Assembly: GCA_021798835.1 (NCBI GenBank)
Contig: JAJZBQ010000001.1
Span: 186,001-250,000, forward strand
Origin: Pseudomonadota bacterium
GTDB taxonomy: Bacteria > Pseudomonadota > Gammaproteobacteria > Burkholderiales > Ferrovaceae
Direction: 5' to 3'
Length of the DNA stretch: 64,000 nt
A program made the translations under genes and the position numbers. How positions within the stretch are numbered: position 1 is the first letter of the stretch; every line of letters starts with the position of its first letter. The notes under the pieces were generated by a model. It was not told the origin of the DNA. It saw nothing but the letters and a program-made list of their open reading frames with translations, and did not search any database. Shown piece by piece: positions 25,848 to 35,498 of this stretch.

Positions 25848-27274
25848 GCGCTGTGCTCGCCAACACGCAGGATCTTCAGTGTGTTGGTTCCCCCGGCTTT
25901 TCCGATGGGTTCTCCCATGGTGAGCAGCATCAAGTCACCAGGTTTGACTGCACCTTGTTTGAGCAACAGGGCTTCGGCTTCGATAATGACTGCTTCGGGT
26001 TCCAGGTGCGTATGGTGAAAGGCGACTGGATACACGCCACGGTAGAGTGTGACACGCTGCTGGGTTTCCGGAGTGGGTGTCATGGCGTAGATCGGTACAT
26101 GGGTATCGGCACGGGATATCAGCAGAGCAGTGGTGCCGCTTTGTGTCAAGGCAGCCACCGCTTTGACGGGGAGATGATGGCTGGTGTGGATGACAGCGCG
26201 GGCCACGGCCGTTTCGATGCGATCCACTGGCATGCGAGTTTGACGTTCCACGATGGGTTGGCTTTCCTGCTTTTCAGCTTCGGCGCAGATGCGTGCCATG
26301 GCAGCTATGGACTCTACGGGAAACTGTCCTGCTGCCGATTCGGCAGAGAGCATGACAGCATCGGTACCATCGAGCACAGCATTGGCCACATCGGAGACCT
26401 CGGCGCGGGTGGGGACCGGACTGGAAATCATGGATTCCATCATCTGAGTGGCTGTGATGACGGTTTTGTTCATCTGGCGGGCCAGGCGTATCATGCGTTT
26501 CTGGAGGGCTGGGACGGCAGCATCCCCTACCTCCACCGCGAGATCCCCGCGTGCAACCATGATGGAGTCGCTGGCAGCAATGATATCTTCCAAGGCATCA
26601 ATGGCTTCAGCGCGTTCGATTTTGGCTTGTAGTTGGGCTGTACCCCCTGCTGCCACGAGCAGGGCTCGTGCTTGGTTCATATCGGCACCGGAGCGTGGAA
26701 AGGAGACAGCCAAATAATCTACCTTGAGTTTGGCAGCCAGGATGATGTCCTCGCGGTCCTTGTCAGTTAGCGCTGGTGCGGTCAGTCCTCCACCGCGGCG
26801 ATTGATTCCCTTGTTGTTGGACAGTATGCCGCCTTGAATGACTCGGGTATGGACTTCATTACCAAATACTTTCAGGACTTCCAATTCTATTTTTCCGTCA
26901 TCGAGCAAGAGGGCATCTCCGCTCTGAACGTCATGCGGGAGTTCCTTATAGTCCAGGCCAACGCGATCCTGGTTACCGAGAGGACATTGTGCATCAAGAA
27001 TAAATGTATCCCCGGCTTTTAGCAGGATTTTTCCTTCTTGAAATTTGCCGACGCGAATTTTTGGACCCTGCAGATCCCCCAGGATTCCAACGGTACGCCC
27101 GAGTTTTTTGGCAAGAGTGCGGATGGTTTCGACACGGGAACGGTGGTCATCTTCGGTGCCATGAGAAAAGTTTAGACGCGCCATATCCATGCCTGCGAGA
27201 ATCATGCGTTCGAGGACTTCGGGGGAAGTGGAGGAAGGGCCCAGGGTGGCGACAATCTTGGTACGGCGCAGCAT
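25844..27274 (-). CDS. pykA: Pyruvate kinase
   Basis: A 476-residue enzyme converting phosphoenolpyruvate and ADP to pyruvate and ATP. Visible motifs: [10 protein letters not shown] at the N-terminus, MARLNFSHG, the active-site stretch [10 protein letters not shown] with its catalytic Lys, [21 protein letters not shown] and the C-terminal domain. ATG 27274 is supported by AGGAGT six nt upstream. It follows pgk after 156 bp and overlaps purC by 4 nt. In many betaproteobacteria fba sits between pyk and purC; here it is absent. Confidence 0.97.
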   Translation of the reverse strand: MLRRTKIVATLGPSSTSPEVLERMILAGMDMARLNFSHGTEDDHRSRVETIRTLAKKLGRTVGILGDLQGPKIRVGKFQEGKILLKAGDTFILDAQCPLGNQDRVGLDYKELPHDVQSGDALLLDDGKIELEVLKVFGNEVHTRVIQGGILSNNKGINRRGGGLTAPALTDKDREDIILAAKLKVDYLAVSFPRSGADMNQARALLVAAGGTAQLQAKIERAEAIDALEDIIAASDSIMVARGDLAVEVGDAAVPALQKRMIRLARQMNKTVITATQMMESMISSPVPTRAEVSDVANAVLDGTDAVMLSAESAAGQFPVESIAAMARICAEAEKQESQPIVERQTRMPVDRIETAVARAVIHTSHHLPVKAVAALTQSGTTALLISRADTHVPIYAMTPTPETQQRVTLYRGVYPVAFHHTHLEPEAVIIEAEALLLKQGAVKPGDLMLLTMGEPIGKAGGTNTLKILRVGEHSA

Positions 27275-27399
27275 CAAAAACTCCTAAGGATAAGGAAATT
27301 CCCCATAATTACACGGGTGGGATTGGTTATCCGTGATTATCTCATGCCTTTGGAGAGTTCGTGAGATGCGGCAGGACAGGAATATTTTTCTGATGGGGG

Positions 27400-27424
27400 T
27401 GAGGGAGGCCCGAGGCTTCCCTCA
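27400..27424 (-). terminator. Hairpin after pgk, terminator-like or mRNA-end structure
   Basis: An 11-bp stem with a 3-nt loop lies 7 bp beyond the pgk stop: arms at 27400-27410 and 27414-27424, with one mismatch in the leftward transcript. No U-tract follows directly, so it may stabilise the pgk end or cause partial termination before pykA rather than act as a full terminator. Confidence 0.5.
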
Positions 27425-27430
27425 TCCGAT

Positions 27431-28609
27431 TTACTGACCGCGAGACTCTAGCACGGTGACAGCTGGCAGATCGCGTCCTTCCAGAAATTCCAGAAAGGCA
27501 CCACCGCCTGTCGATATGTAAGAAACCTGGTCAGAGATGCCATATTTTGCGACAGCCGCCAAGGTATCACCGCCCCCAGCAATAGAAAAGGCTGGTGAGG
27601 CGGCGATGGCACGAGCCAAGGCTTCCGTTCCACAGCCAAACTGGTCAAATTCAAAAACACCGACGGGACCATTCCAGACGATGGTGCCAGCATTTTTTAG
27701 AATTTCTGCAAGATGGGCAGCAGATTGAGGACCAATATCAAAAATCATGTCGTCATCGGTCACATCAGCCACAGGTTTGAGCGTGGCTTCAGCATCTTCG
27801 GCAAATTTTTTGGCAGTGACGACATCCACTGGAATGGGAACATCTCCGCCACGAGCACGTGCGGCATCAATGATTTTTCGAGCTTCAGGAACCAGGTCAG
27901 GTTCTGCCAGAGATTTTCCGATCTTATGGCCTTCTGCGAGCAGAAAAGTATTGGCAATTCCACCGCCGACGATCAATTGATCCACTTTGTGGGATAGGGT
28001 AGAGAGAACGGTAAGTTTGGTAGAAACCTTTGAGCCGGCGACAATGGCTACCAGAGGACGCGCAGGTTCCTTGAGGGCGCGTCCCAAAGCATCCAATTCG
28101 GCAGCGAGGAGAGGGCCTGCGCAGGCGACGGGAGCAAATTTGGCGACCCCGTGAGTGGAAGCCTCTGCGCGATGGGCTGTGCCAAAAGCATCCATGACAA
28201 AAATATCGCAGAGAGCAGCCATTTTGCGGGACAGAGTTTCGTCATCCTTTTTCTCACCCGGGTTGAAGCGCACATTTTCGAACAGGACGACCTGACCCGG
28301 TTCAACGGTGATGGGCTGATCGATCCAATCCTTGATCAGGGGAACTGGTTGACCGAGCAATGCTTCCAGGCGTTGCGCCACAGGAGCAAGGGAATTGGCA
28401 TCATCATGAATTCCTTCGGTGGGACGCCCCAGGTGAGACATCAACATCAGGCGTGCTCCCGCCTGGATGGCATGCTGAATGCCGGGCAGACTGGCACGGA
28501 TACGGGTATCGTCGGAGATGTGTCCATCCTTGAGGGGTACGTTCAGGTCGACACGCACCAGGACACGTTTCTTGGCAAGATCCAGATCTTGCATGCGAAG
28601 GATGCTCAT
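27431..28609 (-). CDS. pgk: Phosphoglycerate kinase
   Basis: A 392-residue glycolytic and Calvin-cycle enzyme exchanging phosphate between 1,3-bisphosphoglycerate and ADP. Motifs: [53 protein letters not shown] and [10 protein letters not shown]. Family-typical length (about 390). AGGAAAAC precedes ATG 28609. It lies downstream of gapA, separated by 92 bp holding a strong hairpin, so pgk may receive only part of the gapA transcript or use its own promoter. Together with cbbR it may serve autotrophic carbon fixation. Confidence 0.97.
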   Translation of the reverse strand: MSILRMQDLDLAKKRVLVRVDLNVPLKDGHISDDTRIRASLPGIQHAIQAGARLMLMSHLGRPTEGIHDDANSLAPVAQRLEALLGQPVPLIKDWIDQPITVEPGQVVLFENVRFNPGEKKDDETLSRKMAALCDIFVMDAFGTAHRAEASTHGVAKFAPVACAGPLLAAELDALGRALKEPARPLVAIVAGSKVSTKLTVLSTLSHKVDQLIVGGGIANTFLLAEGHKIGKSLAEPDLVPEARKIIDAARARGGDVPIPVDVVTAKKFAEDAEATLKPVADVTDDDMIFDIGPQSAAHLAEILKNAGTIVWNGPVGVFEFDQFGCGTEALARAIAASPAFSIAGGGDTLAAVAKYGISDQVSYISTGGGAFLEFLEGRDLPAVTVLESRGQ

Positions 28610-28648
28610 GATGTTTTCCTAAAAGATCGATAAAGTCACAAAACATTG

Positions 28649-28672
28649 CCCCAAATCATCAGAGATTTGGGG
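28649..28672 (-). terminator. Intergenic hairpin between gapA and pgk
   Basis: A perfect 9-bp inverted repeat (CCCCAAATC ... GATTTGGGG) with a 6-nt loop. In the leftward gapA transcript it is followed by CAATGTTTTGTGACTTT, a T-rich stretch, so it may be a weak terminator or attenuator setting the gapA:pgk ratio. Confidence 0.6.
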
Positions 28673-28701
28673 GGTGAGCGGTTAAAACGAGGTTCGGTGG
28701 A

Positions 28702-29718
28702 TCAAGCAGTCGCCATCCAGGCTGCGGTGACATCAAGCATTCGGTTGCTGAAACCCCATTCATTGTCATACCAGGATAGTACCTTGACCAGATTGCCTTC
28801 GGAGACTTTGGTCAAGGTGGCATCAAAGGTGCTTGATGCCGCATCATGATTGAAGTCCACGGATACCAGGGGACCATCGTTGTAATTCAGAATGCCCTTG
28901 AGAGCGGCAGAATTGGCAGCATCCTTCATGATTTGGTTGATCTCGGCAACGCTGGTATCGCGGGCGGCAACGAATGACAGATCTACCAGGGAGACATTGA
29001 TGGTGGGAACGCGCACGGCGAAGCCGTCCAATTTTCCGTTGAGTTCGGGCAACACCAGACCAACGGCAGCAGCAGCCCCAGTCTTGGTGGGGATCATAGA
29101 CATGGTGGCAGAACGGGCACGGCGCAGGTCAGAATGGTAAACATCAGTCAGAACCTGATCATTGGTGTAAGAGTGAACGGTTGTCATCAATCCCTTTACC
29201 AGACCAATTTTTTCGTGCAGCGGCTTGACCAGTGGAGCCAGGCAGTTGGTGGTACAGGAGGCATTGGAAATCACGGTCATGTCGGAACGCAGGACATGGT
29301 GGTTGACACCATAAACGATGGTGGCATCCACATCGTTGCCACCTGGGGCGGAAATAACAACCTTCTTGGCACCACCCTTAAGGTGTGCCGATGCTTTTTC
29401 CTTGGAGGTGAACAGTCCCGTGCACTCAAGTACTACATCAACGCCGACATCGCCCCAGGGGATCTCTGCAGGATTGCGCTGCGAGAATACTGGAATACGG
29501 TCTCCATTGATGATCATGGCATTGCCATCTACCGAAACTTCCCCGTTGAACCGACCATGGGCAGTATCAAAACGAGTCAGGTGAGCATTGGTTTCCGAGT
29601 TGCCCAGATCGTTGATGGCGACGATTTGGATGCCTTGTTTGTTACCGGTTTCATATAGGGCACGCAACACATTGCGACCGATGCGACCATAACCGTTGAT
29701 ACCGACGCGAACAGCCAT
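28702..29718 (-). CDS. gapA: Glyceraldehyde-3-phosphate dehydrogenase, type I
   Basis: A 338-residue GAPDH interconverting glyceraldehyde-3-phosphate and 1,3-bisphosphoglycerate. The Rossmann start [17 protein letters not shown], the NDLG after strand beta2, the catalytic [12 protein letters not shown] (Cys near 155) and the late [13 protein letters not shown] are clear. ATG 29718 has GAGGAGA seven nt upstream; a slightly longer reading is unsupported. It is divergent from the cbbR-like gene, a typical arrangement of CbbR with its target operon. The usual tkt upstream of gapA in related genomes is missing here, replaced by the regulator. Confidence 0.97.
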   Translation of the reverse strand: MAVRVGINGYGRIGRNVLRALYETGNKQGIQIVAINDLGNSETNAHLTRFDTAHGRFNGEVSVDGNAMIINGDRIPVFSQRNPAEIPWGDVGVDVVLECTGLFTSKEKASAHLKGGAKKVVISAPGGNDVDATIVYGVNHHVLRSDMTVISNASCTTNCLAPLVKPLHEKIGLVKGLMTTVHSYTNDQVLTDVYHSDLRRARSATMSMIPTKTGAAAAVGLVLPELNGKLDGFAVRVPTINVSLVDLSFVAARDTSVAEINQIMKDAANSAALKGILNYNDGPLVSVDFNHDAASSTFDATLTKVSEGNLVKVLSWYDNEWGFSNRMLDVTAAWMATA

Positions 29719-29773
29719 GAAATTTCTCCTCAAGGTTTAATTGATGGGACTATGTTGAGTCTGTGGTCCCCTA

Positions 29774-29802
29774 ATTATAGATAATTGCAACCATATTATG
29801 AA
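29774..29802 (-). promoter_or_regulatory. Sigma-70-like promoter for gapA with overlapping inverted repeat
   Basis: Reading leftward: -35 TTCATA (29797-29802, 4 of 6), 17-nt spacer, -10 TATAAT (29774-29779, 6 of 6), about 55 bp before the gapA start. An inverted repeat, ATAAT-N9-ATTAT at 29781-29799, lies across the spacer and the -35 edge and could be the binding site of the divergent LysR-type regulator. Inference from sequence only. Confidence 0.55.
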
Positions 29803-29835
29803 GGCATTATGATGGATTTGTCATCAGGGAGGGGT

Positions 29836-30744
29836 ATGCATTTTACTTTTCGGCAGTTACAGATCTTCGAATCCGTGGCACGCTGGCTCAGTTATTCACG
29901 AGCGAGTGAGGAGTTGCATCTGACTCAGCCAGCGGTGTCCATGCAGATCAGGCAACTGGAAGATTTTGTTGGGCTTCCTTTATTCGAGCAAATGGGTAAG
30001 CGTGTCTTTTTGACGCATGCCGGCGAAGAACTTTATCAGCATGCAAGGGTGATTGCGCGTCAGATGAAAGATGCCAAGGAAGCCATGGAGAGTTTGCGTG
30101 AGGGGATGAGTGGTCGATTGGATATCGCGATCATCAGCACGGCCAAATATTTTGCTCCTGCACTGCTATCGCGGTTTTGTGAGTTGTATCCGGCAGTGCA
30201 GTTGAAGTTGTCGGTTTCCAACCGGGAGGGGATTGTTCGGCAACTACAGCATAACGAGGTGGATCTGGTGATTATGGGGCAACCGCCCGAGGAAATGGGA
30301 GTTGTGATGGAATCCTTTGCTCGCAATGCCCATATCATCGTCGTCCATCCCCTACATCGTCTTGCCGGGCGTGCTCAGGTTGCGGTGGAAGAGTTGATGC
30401 AGGAGGCTTTCCTGATGCGAGAAAAAGGCTCGGGCACCCGACAATTGTTGGAGCGATTTCTTTTGGCACATGGCATTGAGGTGCAACCACGCATGGAAAT
30501 GAGCAGCAACGAAACCATCAAGCAGGCGGTGATTGCCGGAATGGGGATTGCTTTTTTGTCAGAACATACAGTGACCTTGGAATTGCAGACAGGACGTTTG
30601 AAGAGTCTCCCAGTCTGTGGGTTGCCTATTGAACGTGATTGGACATTGGTGCATCACCGCGACAAGCGGCTATCACCGGTGGCCCGTGCATTCAAATCAT
30701 TTTTGCTGGAACAGGCACCGATCATGCTGGTGCGCGGGAGTTGA
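29836..30744 (+). CDS. cbbR: LysR-family regulator, CbbR-like
   Basis: A 302-residue LysR-type regulator. The N-terminus MHFTFRQLQIFESVARWLS, followed by SRASEELHLTQPAVSMQIRQLE, is the CbbR-type winged helix-turn-helix (known members start with MHxTLRQLxxFE). The C-terminal effector domain starts near residue 90 (GRLDIAIISTAKYFAPALL) as in CbbR, which senses NADPH or RuBP-cycle metabolites. ATG 29836 matches the family and follows GGGAGGGG; in-frame ATGs at 29809 and 29812 would add eight or nine residues. It is divergent from gapA-pgk-pyk. No RuBisCO genes are in the window, so the cbbR name rests on similarity and position. Its 3' end overlaps the phosphatase gene by 23 bp. Confidence 0.82.
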   Translation: MHFTFRQLQIFESVARWLSYSRASEELHLTQPAVSMQIRQLEDFVGLPLFEQMGKRVFLTHAGEELYQHARVIARQMKDAKEAMESLREGMSGRLDIAIISTAKYFAPALLSRFCELYPAVQLKLSVSNREGIVRQLQHNEVDLVIMGQPPEEMGVVMESFARNAHIIVVHPLHRLAGRAQVAVEELMQEAFLMREKGSGTRQLLERFLLAHGIEVQPRMEMSSNETIKQAVIAGMGIAFLSEHTVTLELQTGRLKSLPVCGLPIERDWTLVHHRDKRLSPVARAFKSFLLEQAPIMLVRGS

Positions 30745-31528
30745 CCTCAGACGAATGTATCAACCAATCCAGCCAGGTTTGGAACAGTGCTGGTTGGGTG
30801 GCAGCCACCACAGACCGTTTCCATGGATTTCCTTTCCAGTAAGGGATGCCTTCCAGGCTTTGATAAAAGCCGCCGGCTTCTTCGAGAATCAAGGAACCCG
30901 CAGCATAGTCCCACAGTTTCTGGCCGCCATGGAGCAAAACGGCACAACGGCCTGCGGCTACATGACACCATTCCAGTGTGCAGGCACCAAAATTGCGTTG
31001 CGAGGCATAAGGCGGTTCCAGTACCAAAGCTTGGGCCAATGATTTATTCAGGCGCTTGAAATCCACGGAAGCCATGGCATGATGCAGGTCGATGGTGGGT
31101 TCGTTGCGGCAGTGCAGTTGCTGTTCATTGAACCATGCTCCCTTCCCAGACATGGCTGAAAAGGTTTCCCGATGCAGCGGGTCGTGGACTACCCCAAGTT
31201 GGGGGCGACCGTGCCGGATCAGGGCCACGGACACGGCAAAATACGGGATACCGTGAACGAAATTGGAAGTACCGTCGATGGGGTCGGCACACCACAAGGT
31301 ATCATGGGTCTGCCACAGGTATTGTTGTTCATCCTCATCCATCTCTTCACCCAGCAATGGAACTGGGTGGATATCATGGAGTGCTCGTGCCAGCGCCCTT
31401 TGCGTTGCGATATCCGCTTCCGTGAGCAGGCTACCATCGGCCTTTCTTTCATGGGTAACGAACTGGTAACGTGGCAATATTTCGGTGGCCGCGACACGCT
31501 CTACGGCTTTAATGAGGGCAAGACGCAT
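30722..31528 (-). CDS. Inositol-monophosphatase-family phosphatase
   Basis: A 268-residue member of the Mg-dependent, Li-sensitive phosphatase superfamily. Three metal-site motifs are clear: LLGEEMDED (Glu near 61), WCADPIDGTSNFVHG (about residues 79-93) and KLWDYAAGSLILEEAGG near 210. Members include SuhB/inositol phosphatase, HisN histidinol phosphatase and CysQ; the sequence does not settle which. CysQ is less likely since its typical WYCDPLDGTKEF is absent. ATG 31528 is used; no clear ribosome binding site. It converges on and overlaps the regulator gene and diverges from rsmE by 44 bp. Confidence 0.9.
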   Translation of the reverse strand: MRLALIKAVERVAATEILPRYQFVTHERKADGSLLTEADIATQRALARALHDIHPVPLLGEEMDEDEQQYLWQTHDTLWCADPIDGTSNFVHGIPYFAVSVALIRHGRPQLGVVHDPLHRETFSAMSGKGAWFNEQQLHCRNEPTIDLHHAMASVDFKRLNKSLAQALVLEPPYASQRNFGACTLEWCHVAAGRCAVLLHGGQKLWDYAAGSLILEEAGGFYQSLEGIPYWKGNPWKRSVVAATQPALFQTWLDWLIHSSEVNSRAPA

Positions 31529-31572
31529 GAGGTCATGATAGCATGGCCATTTGTGGAGGGGTACAGGACTTC

Positions 31573-32349
31573 ATGGCAGTCCCACGTTTTTATTGTCCTG
31601 ATACTGCGTTGCTGGTTCAGGGGGGGCAGTTACCCACTGCGTTGGTTCGTCATGCCATTCAGGCACGGCGGCTGCGTGAAGGGGAGCATTTGGTGTTGTT
31701 TGATGGTTCGGGAGGCGAATATCGTACACACCTGACCTGCATTGATCGGGAAATTGCCATGATCGCGCCCGGGGAATTTTGCTCGATAGAACGGGAGTCC
31801 CCCTTGCAGATCTGTCTTATTCAAGCATTGTGTGCTACGGATAAAATGGATTGGGTGATTCAAAAGGCAGTGGAACTGGGGGTTCATTCGCTTATTGTGG
31901 TAGCGCTTGCACGTAGCGTGGTGCAGTTATCGGGGGAGCGCATGCAACGTCGCCTCGATCATTGGATGCAGGTCATGGTATCGGCAGCCGAGCAGTGTGG
32001 GCGTAATCGGTTGCCTTCGTTGCGTTTTTGTGCAGACCTCGATGAGATGGTTTCGTGGTTGCCGGACGGTGTGCGCTTGATGCTGGATCCAGAGGGTAGG
32101 CAGGAGTTGAGTGCGACTATCGTACCCGATCAGGCGGTGACGCTTTGGGTGGGTCCGGAAGGGGGCATGAGTGAGGGAGAGCGTGCCTGGTCGATACGAC
32201 AGGGTTTTGTGGCAGTTCAGGTCGGACCCCGTGTTTTGCGCACGGAAACGGCAGGTCTGGCGGCTCTGGCGGCCTTGCAGTTTGGTTATGGTGACTGGAT
32301 GACCCGTCATGTCGGGACAGGCGAGAGAGTATCGGGGGTGGCAGAATGA
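31573..32349 (+). CDS. rsmE: 16S rRNA (uracil-1498-N3)-methyltransferase
   Basis: A 258-residue SPOUT-family enzyme that methylates U1498 of 16S rRNA. It has an N-terminal PUA-like domain (about 1-75, with GEHLVLFDGSGGEY) and a C-terminal trefoil-knot domain with WVIQKAVELGV, WVGPEGGMSEGE and RVLRTETAGLAAL, the SAM-binding knot. ATG 31573 is chosen over an upstream in-frame ATG at 31543 because the PUA domain begins here and AGGA precedes it by about 5 nt. The stop overlaps the argA start (ATGA). Confidence 0.95.
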   Translation: MAVPRFYCPDTALLVQGGQLPTALVRHAIQARRLREGEHLVLFDGSGGEYRTHLTCIDREIAMIAPGEFCSIERESPLQICLIQALCATDKMDWVIQKAVELGVHSLIVVALARSVVQLSGERMQRRLDHWMQVMVSAAEQCGRNRLPSLRFCADLDEMVSWLPDGVRLMLDPEGRQELSATIVPDQAVTLWVGPEGGMSEGERAWSIRQGFVAVQVGPRVLRTETAGLAALAALQFGYGDWMTRHVGTGERVSGVAE

Positions 32350-33668
32350 AGCATTCTCAGGATTTTGTGGCCTGGTTTCGTGCAGCGGCACCTTATATTC
32401 ACGCCTTTCGTGGGAGCACCTTTGTGGTGGCCTTTGGTGGGGAAGTGGTATCGGATGGGACATTTGTAGCATTGACCCATGATATCAATCTGCTGCACAG
32501 TCTTGGCGTGCGTCTGGTTCTGGTGCATGGTGCACGTCCCCAGACGGAAGCGCGTTTGCAACAGCGTGGGCATGATACTCATGTTGTCGATGGAGTGCGC
32601 GTAACCGACGTTCATGCGTTGGATTGCGTGATTGAAGCGGCAGGTTCGTTGGGTGTCGAAATCAGTGCGTTGTTGTCCATGGGGGTGGCAGAGTCACCCA
32701 TGGCGGGAGCGCGCTTGCGCGTGACCAGCGGTAATTTTGTTACTGCGCGGCCTCTGGGAGTCGTGGAAGGCGTGGATTTCCACTATACCGGCCGAGTGCG
32801 CAAGGTTGATGCGGAGGGAATTCAACGGAGGTTGGCAGATGGAGAACTGGTTTTGCTGCCGCCTCTGGGTTATTCCCCAACGGGAGAAGTCTATAACCTG
32901 ACGCTTGAGGAAGTGGCAACCGCGGTTGCAGTGGCACTGCAGGCGGTCAAATTGATTTTCTTGATGGACACACCAGGACTACTGGATGGGCAGGGGCAAC
33001 TGGTCAAGACGTTGACGGTGGCTCAGGCATTATCAGTGGTCTCCCGAGGGGTGAGTCAGGGCGAGGATCTCCCCTATTACCTGCCCTGTGCGGTACGTGC
33101 CTGTCAGGAGGGAGTCGCGCGCGTGCATTTGCTCGATCGCCACCATGATGGGGCACTGCTACTGGAATTGTTCACTCCCCAGGGGATTGGCACTTTGCTG
33201 ACTCCGGATATTGAAGACGTATTGCGACCAGCAACGCTGGAAGATATTCCGGGTATCTTGGCGGTCATTGAGCCTCTGGAAATGGAGGGTGCCTTGGTCA
33301 AGCGCGATCGTGTCCTCCTGGAGACTGAAATTGACCGGTTTACCGTGCTGTTGCATGCAGGGCAGGTGATTGGCTGTGTGGCGCTCTATCCTTATCTGGA
33401 TGAACATTGTGCCGAGATGGCTTGCCTGGCGGTGATGCCAGAATACCGTAATCAGGGTCGCGGTGATGTGTTGATGAATTATGGCGTGGAAATTGGGCGT
33501 TCTTTGGGATTAGAACGCTTGTTTTTGCTGAGTGCGCGGACAGGGCAGTGGTTTGCCGAACGTGGTTTTGTTGAGACTGATGTCTCTGCTCTTCCCACTA
33601 TGCGGCAGCAGATGTACAACTACCGGCGGCGTTCCAAAGTCTTTGTCAAATCGCTGGGTCGTGGATGA
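32346..33668 (+). CDS. argA: Amino-acid N-acetyltransferase (N-acetylglutamate synthase)
   Basis: A 440-residue fusion of an amino-acid kinase fold (about 15-285, with [19 protein letters not shown] and [15 protein letters not shown]) and a GNAT acetyltransferase domain (about 290-435, with [19 protein letters not shown] as the acetyl-CoA loop). This is the classical ArgA, which makes N-acetylglutamate from glutamate and acetyl-CoA, the first arginine-pathway step, and is usually feedback-inhibited by arginine at the kinase domain. It starts within the rsmE stop and ends 41 bp before yggX. Confidence 0.95.
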   Translation: MKHSQDFVAWFRAAAPYIHAFRGSTFVVAFGGEVVSDGTFVALTHDINLLHSLGVRLVLVHGARPQTEARLQQRGHDTHVVDGVRVTDVHALDCVIEAAGSLGVEISALLSMGVAESPMAGARLRVTSGNFVTARPLGVVEGVDFHYTGRVRKVDAEGIQRRLADGELVLLPPLGYSPTGEVYNLTLEEVATAVAVALQAVKLIFLMDTPGLLDGQGQLVKTLTVAQALSVVSRGVSQGEDLPYYLPCAVRACQEGVARVHLLDRHHDGALLLELFTPQGIGTLLTPDIEDVLRPATLEDIPGILAVIEPLEMEGALVKRDRVLLETEIDRFTVLLHAGQVIGCVALYPYLDEHCAEMACLAVMPEYRNQGRGDVLMNYGVEIGRSLGLERLFLLSARTGQWFAERGFVETDVSALPTMRQQMYNYRRRSKVFVKSLGRG

Positions 33669-33709
33669 GTTTCCGGTATGATGGCGTTTTTCCAGAAATC
33701 GGAGTGAGT

Positions 33710-33982
33710 ATGAGTCGCATGGTACATTGCATCAAGTTGGGCAAAGAAAGCAAGGGGCTGGATTTCCCTCCCTATCCAGGCCCGTTGGGAGCCCGTATCT
33801 ACCAGGAAGTCAGTGAGGAAGCGTGGCAACAATGGTTGGGTCACCAGACCATGCTGATCAATGAAAACCGGCTCAACCTTGCCGACCCTGCGGCGCGCAA
33901 ATACCTGGCAGAGCAAATGGAAGCCCACTTCTTTGGAGCAGGCGCGGAACAGGCTTCAGGCTATGTACCACCGCGTGAATGA
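33710..33982 (+). CDS. yggX: Probable Fe(2+)-trafficking protein YggX
   Basis: A 90-residue protein matching Ygg[15 protein letters not shown] with the conserved Cys7, [35 protein letters not shown]. YggX protects iron-sulfur enzymes against oxidative damage. Length equals the family (about 90). GGAG precedes ATG 33710; upstream readings overlap argA. It ends 3 bp before the convergent phoU stop. Confidence 0.96.
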   Translation: MSRMVHCIKLGKESKGLDFPPYPGPLGARIYQEVSEEAWQQWLGHQTMLINENRLNLADPAARKYLAEQMEAHFFGAGAEQASGYVPPRE

Positions 33983-33985
33983 GGG

Positions 33986-34699
33986 TTACTCATCGCGGAT
34001 AACGGTGCGCTCGATCTCTTCCACGGAAGTATGGCGCACGTCTTTTCCTTTGACGAGATAGATGACGTATTCGGCCATGTTTTTGGCATGATCGCCGATG
34101 CGTTCCACGGCCTTGGCAGCAAACAGAATGTCGATGGCGTTGGAGATGGTGCGAGGATCTTCCATCATGAACGTGATCAGTTGGCGAAAAATGCCACGGA
34201 ACGATTCGTCCACTGCGCGGTCATCGCGCAGTACCTGAGCGGCGCTGTTGGCATCGAGACGGGCAAAGGCATCCAGGGTACGCCCCAGCATGGTGATGGC
34301 CAGTTGGGCACCATGACGAAGATCTACGGGGAGGTGAGATTGCAATAGCCGGTCACTTTCATGGAGTAAAAGGGCCATACGGGCCATTTTTTTTGCTTCA
34401 TCGCCAATGCGTTCCAGGTCGGTGATGGTTTTGATGATGGCCAGGATCAGGCGTAAATCGCTGGCGGCGGGTTGGCGGCGTGCAATGATGTGGGTGCAAT
34501 CTTCATCGATACTGACCTCAAGTCCATTGACACGTCGATCATTTTCAATGACCTGACGCGCGAGTGACACATCTCCATCCTGTAGAGCTGTGACGGCCGC
34601 CTCGATTTGTTCTTCAATCAGGCCGCCCATGCGCAACACTTTGGCGCGCACATTTTCGAGTTCCACATCAAACTGCTTGGCGATATGTTCCTGGCCCAT
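33986..34699 (-). CDS. phoU: Phosphate transport system regulatory protein PhoU
   Basis: A 237-residue all-helical protein with two PhoU repeats, each with an acidic metal-binding motif of the E/DxxxD type: ITDLERIGDEAKKMARM in the first and AVERIGDHAKNMAEYVI in the second. PhoU connects the Pst transporter with the PhoR kinase and represses the Pho regulon. Here it is 10 bp downstream of rpiA and not next to pstSCAB or phoBR. GAGGAGAAC precedes ATG 34699. Confidence 0.96.
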   Translation of the reverse strand: MGQEHIAKQFDVELENVRAKVLRMGGLIEEQIEAAVTALQDGDVSLARQVIENDRRVNGLEVSIDEDCTHIIARRQPAASDLRLILAIIKTITDLERIGDEAKKMARMALLLHESDRLLQSHLPVDLRHGAQLAITMLGRTLDAFARLDANSAAQVLRDDRAVDESFRGIFRQLITFMMEDPRTISNAIDILFAAKAVERIGDHAKNMAEYVIYLVKGKDVRHTSVEEIERTVIRDE

Positions 34700-34709
34700 G
34701 ATGTTCTCC

Positions 34710-35369
34710 TCAGTGTTGCGAGATTTTGATGCCGTCAGTGGTGGCTAGAATTAAAATGTCTGCTGGACGGCGTGCAAACAAGCCGCACATGACCACGCCC
34801 GTGATTGCCGACAGTCTGGTCTCCAGATCGATGGGGTTAAGGATCTGAAGGTTATGAATATCCAGTATAAGATTGCCATTGTCGGTAGTATAGCCTTCAC
34901 GCAGGACGGGTTGCCCTCCCAATTTGACGATTTCTCGTGCCACATAACTGCGTGCCATAGGTATGACTTCCATTGGCAGGGGGAAACGGCCCAGCAAGGG
35001 AACGAGTTTCTTTTGGTCTGCGATACAGATGAATTTTTCGGCTACTGCGGCCACGATTTTTTCACGGGTTAAAGCGCCCCCCCCTCCTTTGATCATGGCC
35101 AGCCCGGAGGTGATTTCATCGGCCCCATCGATATAGACGGGCAATTCCTGAATACCGTTGAGATCAAATACTGGAATCCCGGCGGCCTTGAGGCGTGTTG
35201 TCGAAACTTCCGAACTGGATACGGCACCAGCGAGGCGGTGCTTGCGTGTAGCCAGGGCATCGATGAAGAAATTGACGGTCGATCCTGTCCCGACACCGAC
35301 TACGGCATCATCGGGGATATAGTCCAGTGCGGCGTGAGCCGCGGCTCTTTTCAATGCATCTTGATCCAT
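34710..35369 (-). CDS. rpiA: Ribose-5-phosphate isomerase A
   Basis: A 219-residue enzyme converting ribose-5-phosphate and ribulose-5-phosphate (pentose phosphate and Calvin cycles). Motifs: [32 protein letters not shown] and [14 protein letters not shown] with active-site Asp and Glu. ATG 35369 follows AGGGGAA. It is first in a two-gene leftward unit with phoU. The 129 bp to the divergent ilvA holds their promoters. Confidence 0.97.
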   Translation of the reverse strand: MDQDALKRAAAHAALDYIPDDAVVGVGTGSTVNFFIDALATRKHRLAGAVSSSEVSTTRLKAAGIPVFDLNGIQELPVYIDGADEITSGLAMIKGGGGALTREKIVAAVAEKFICIADQKKLVPLLGRFPLPMEVIPMARSYVAREIVKLGGQPVLREGYTTDNGNLILDIHNLQILNPIDLETRLSAITGVVMCGLFARRPADILILATTDGIKISQH

Positions 35370-35498
35370 GAAAATTTCCCCTAAAAAGCCTGAGGATAAC
35401 CGCAAACCCTGTCATGCTTCAACCGTTTCCACTCTATTGGATTTGGGCTGTGACGGAAAGTTTGCTAATCTGGCACTTTTTGACTCGGGATTATCTTG

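Noticed and set aside
25814..26632. Open frame of 272 codons on the + strand
   Set aside because: Antisense to pykA; His/Gly-rich low-complexity translation with no domain.
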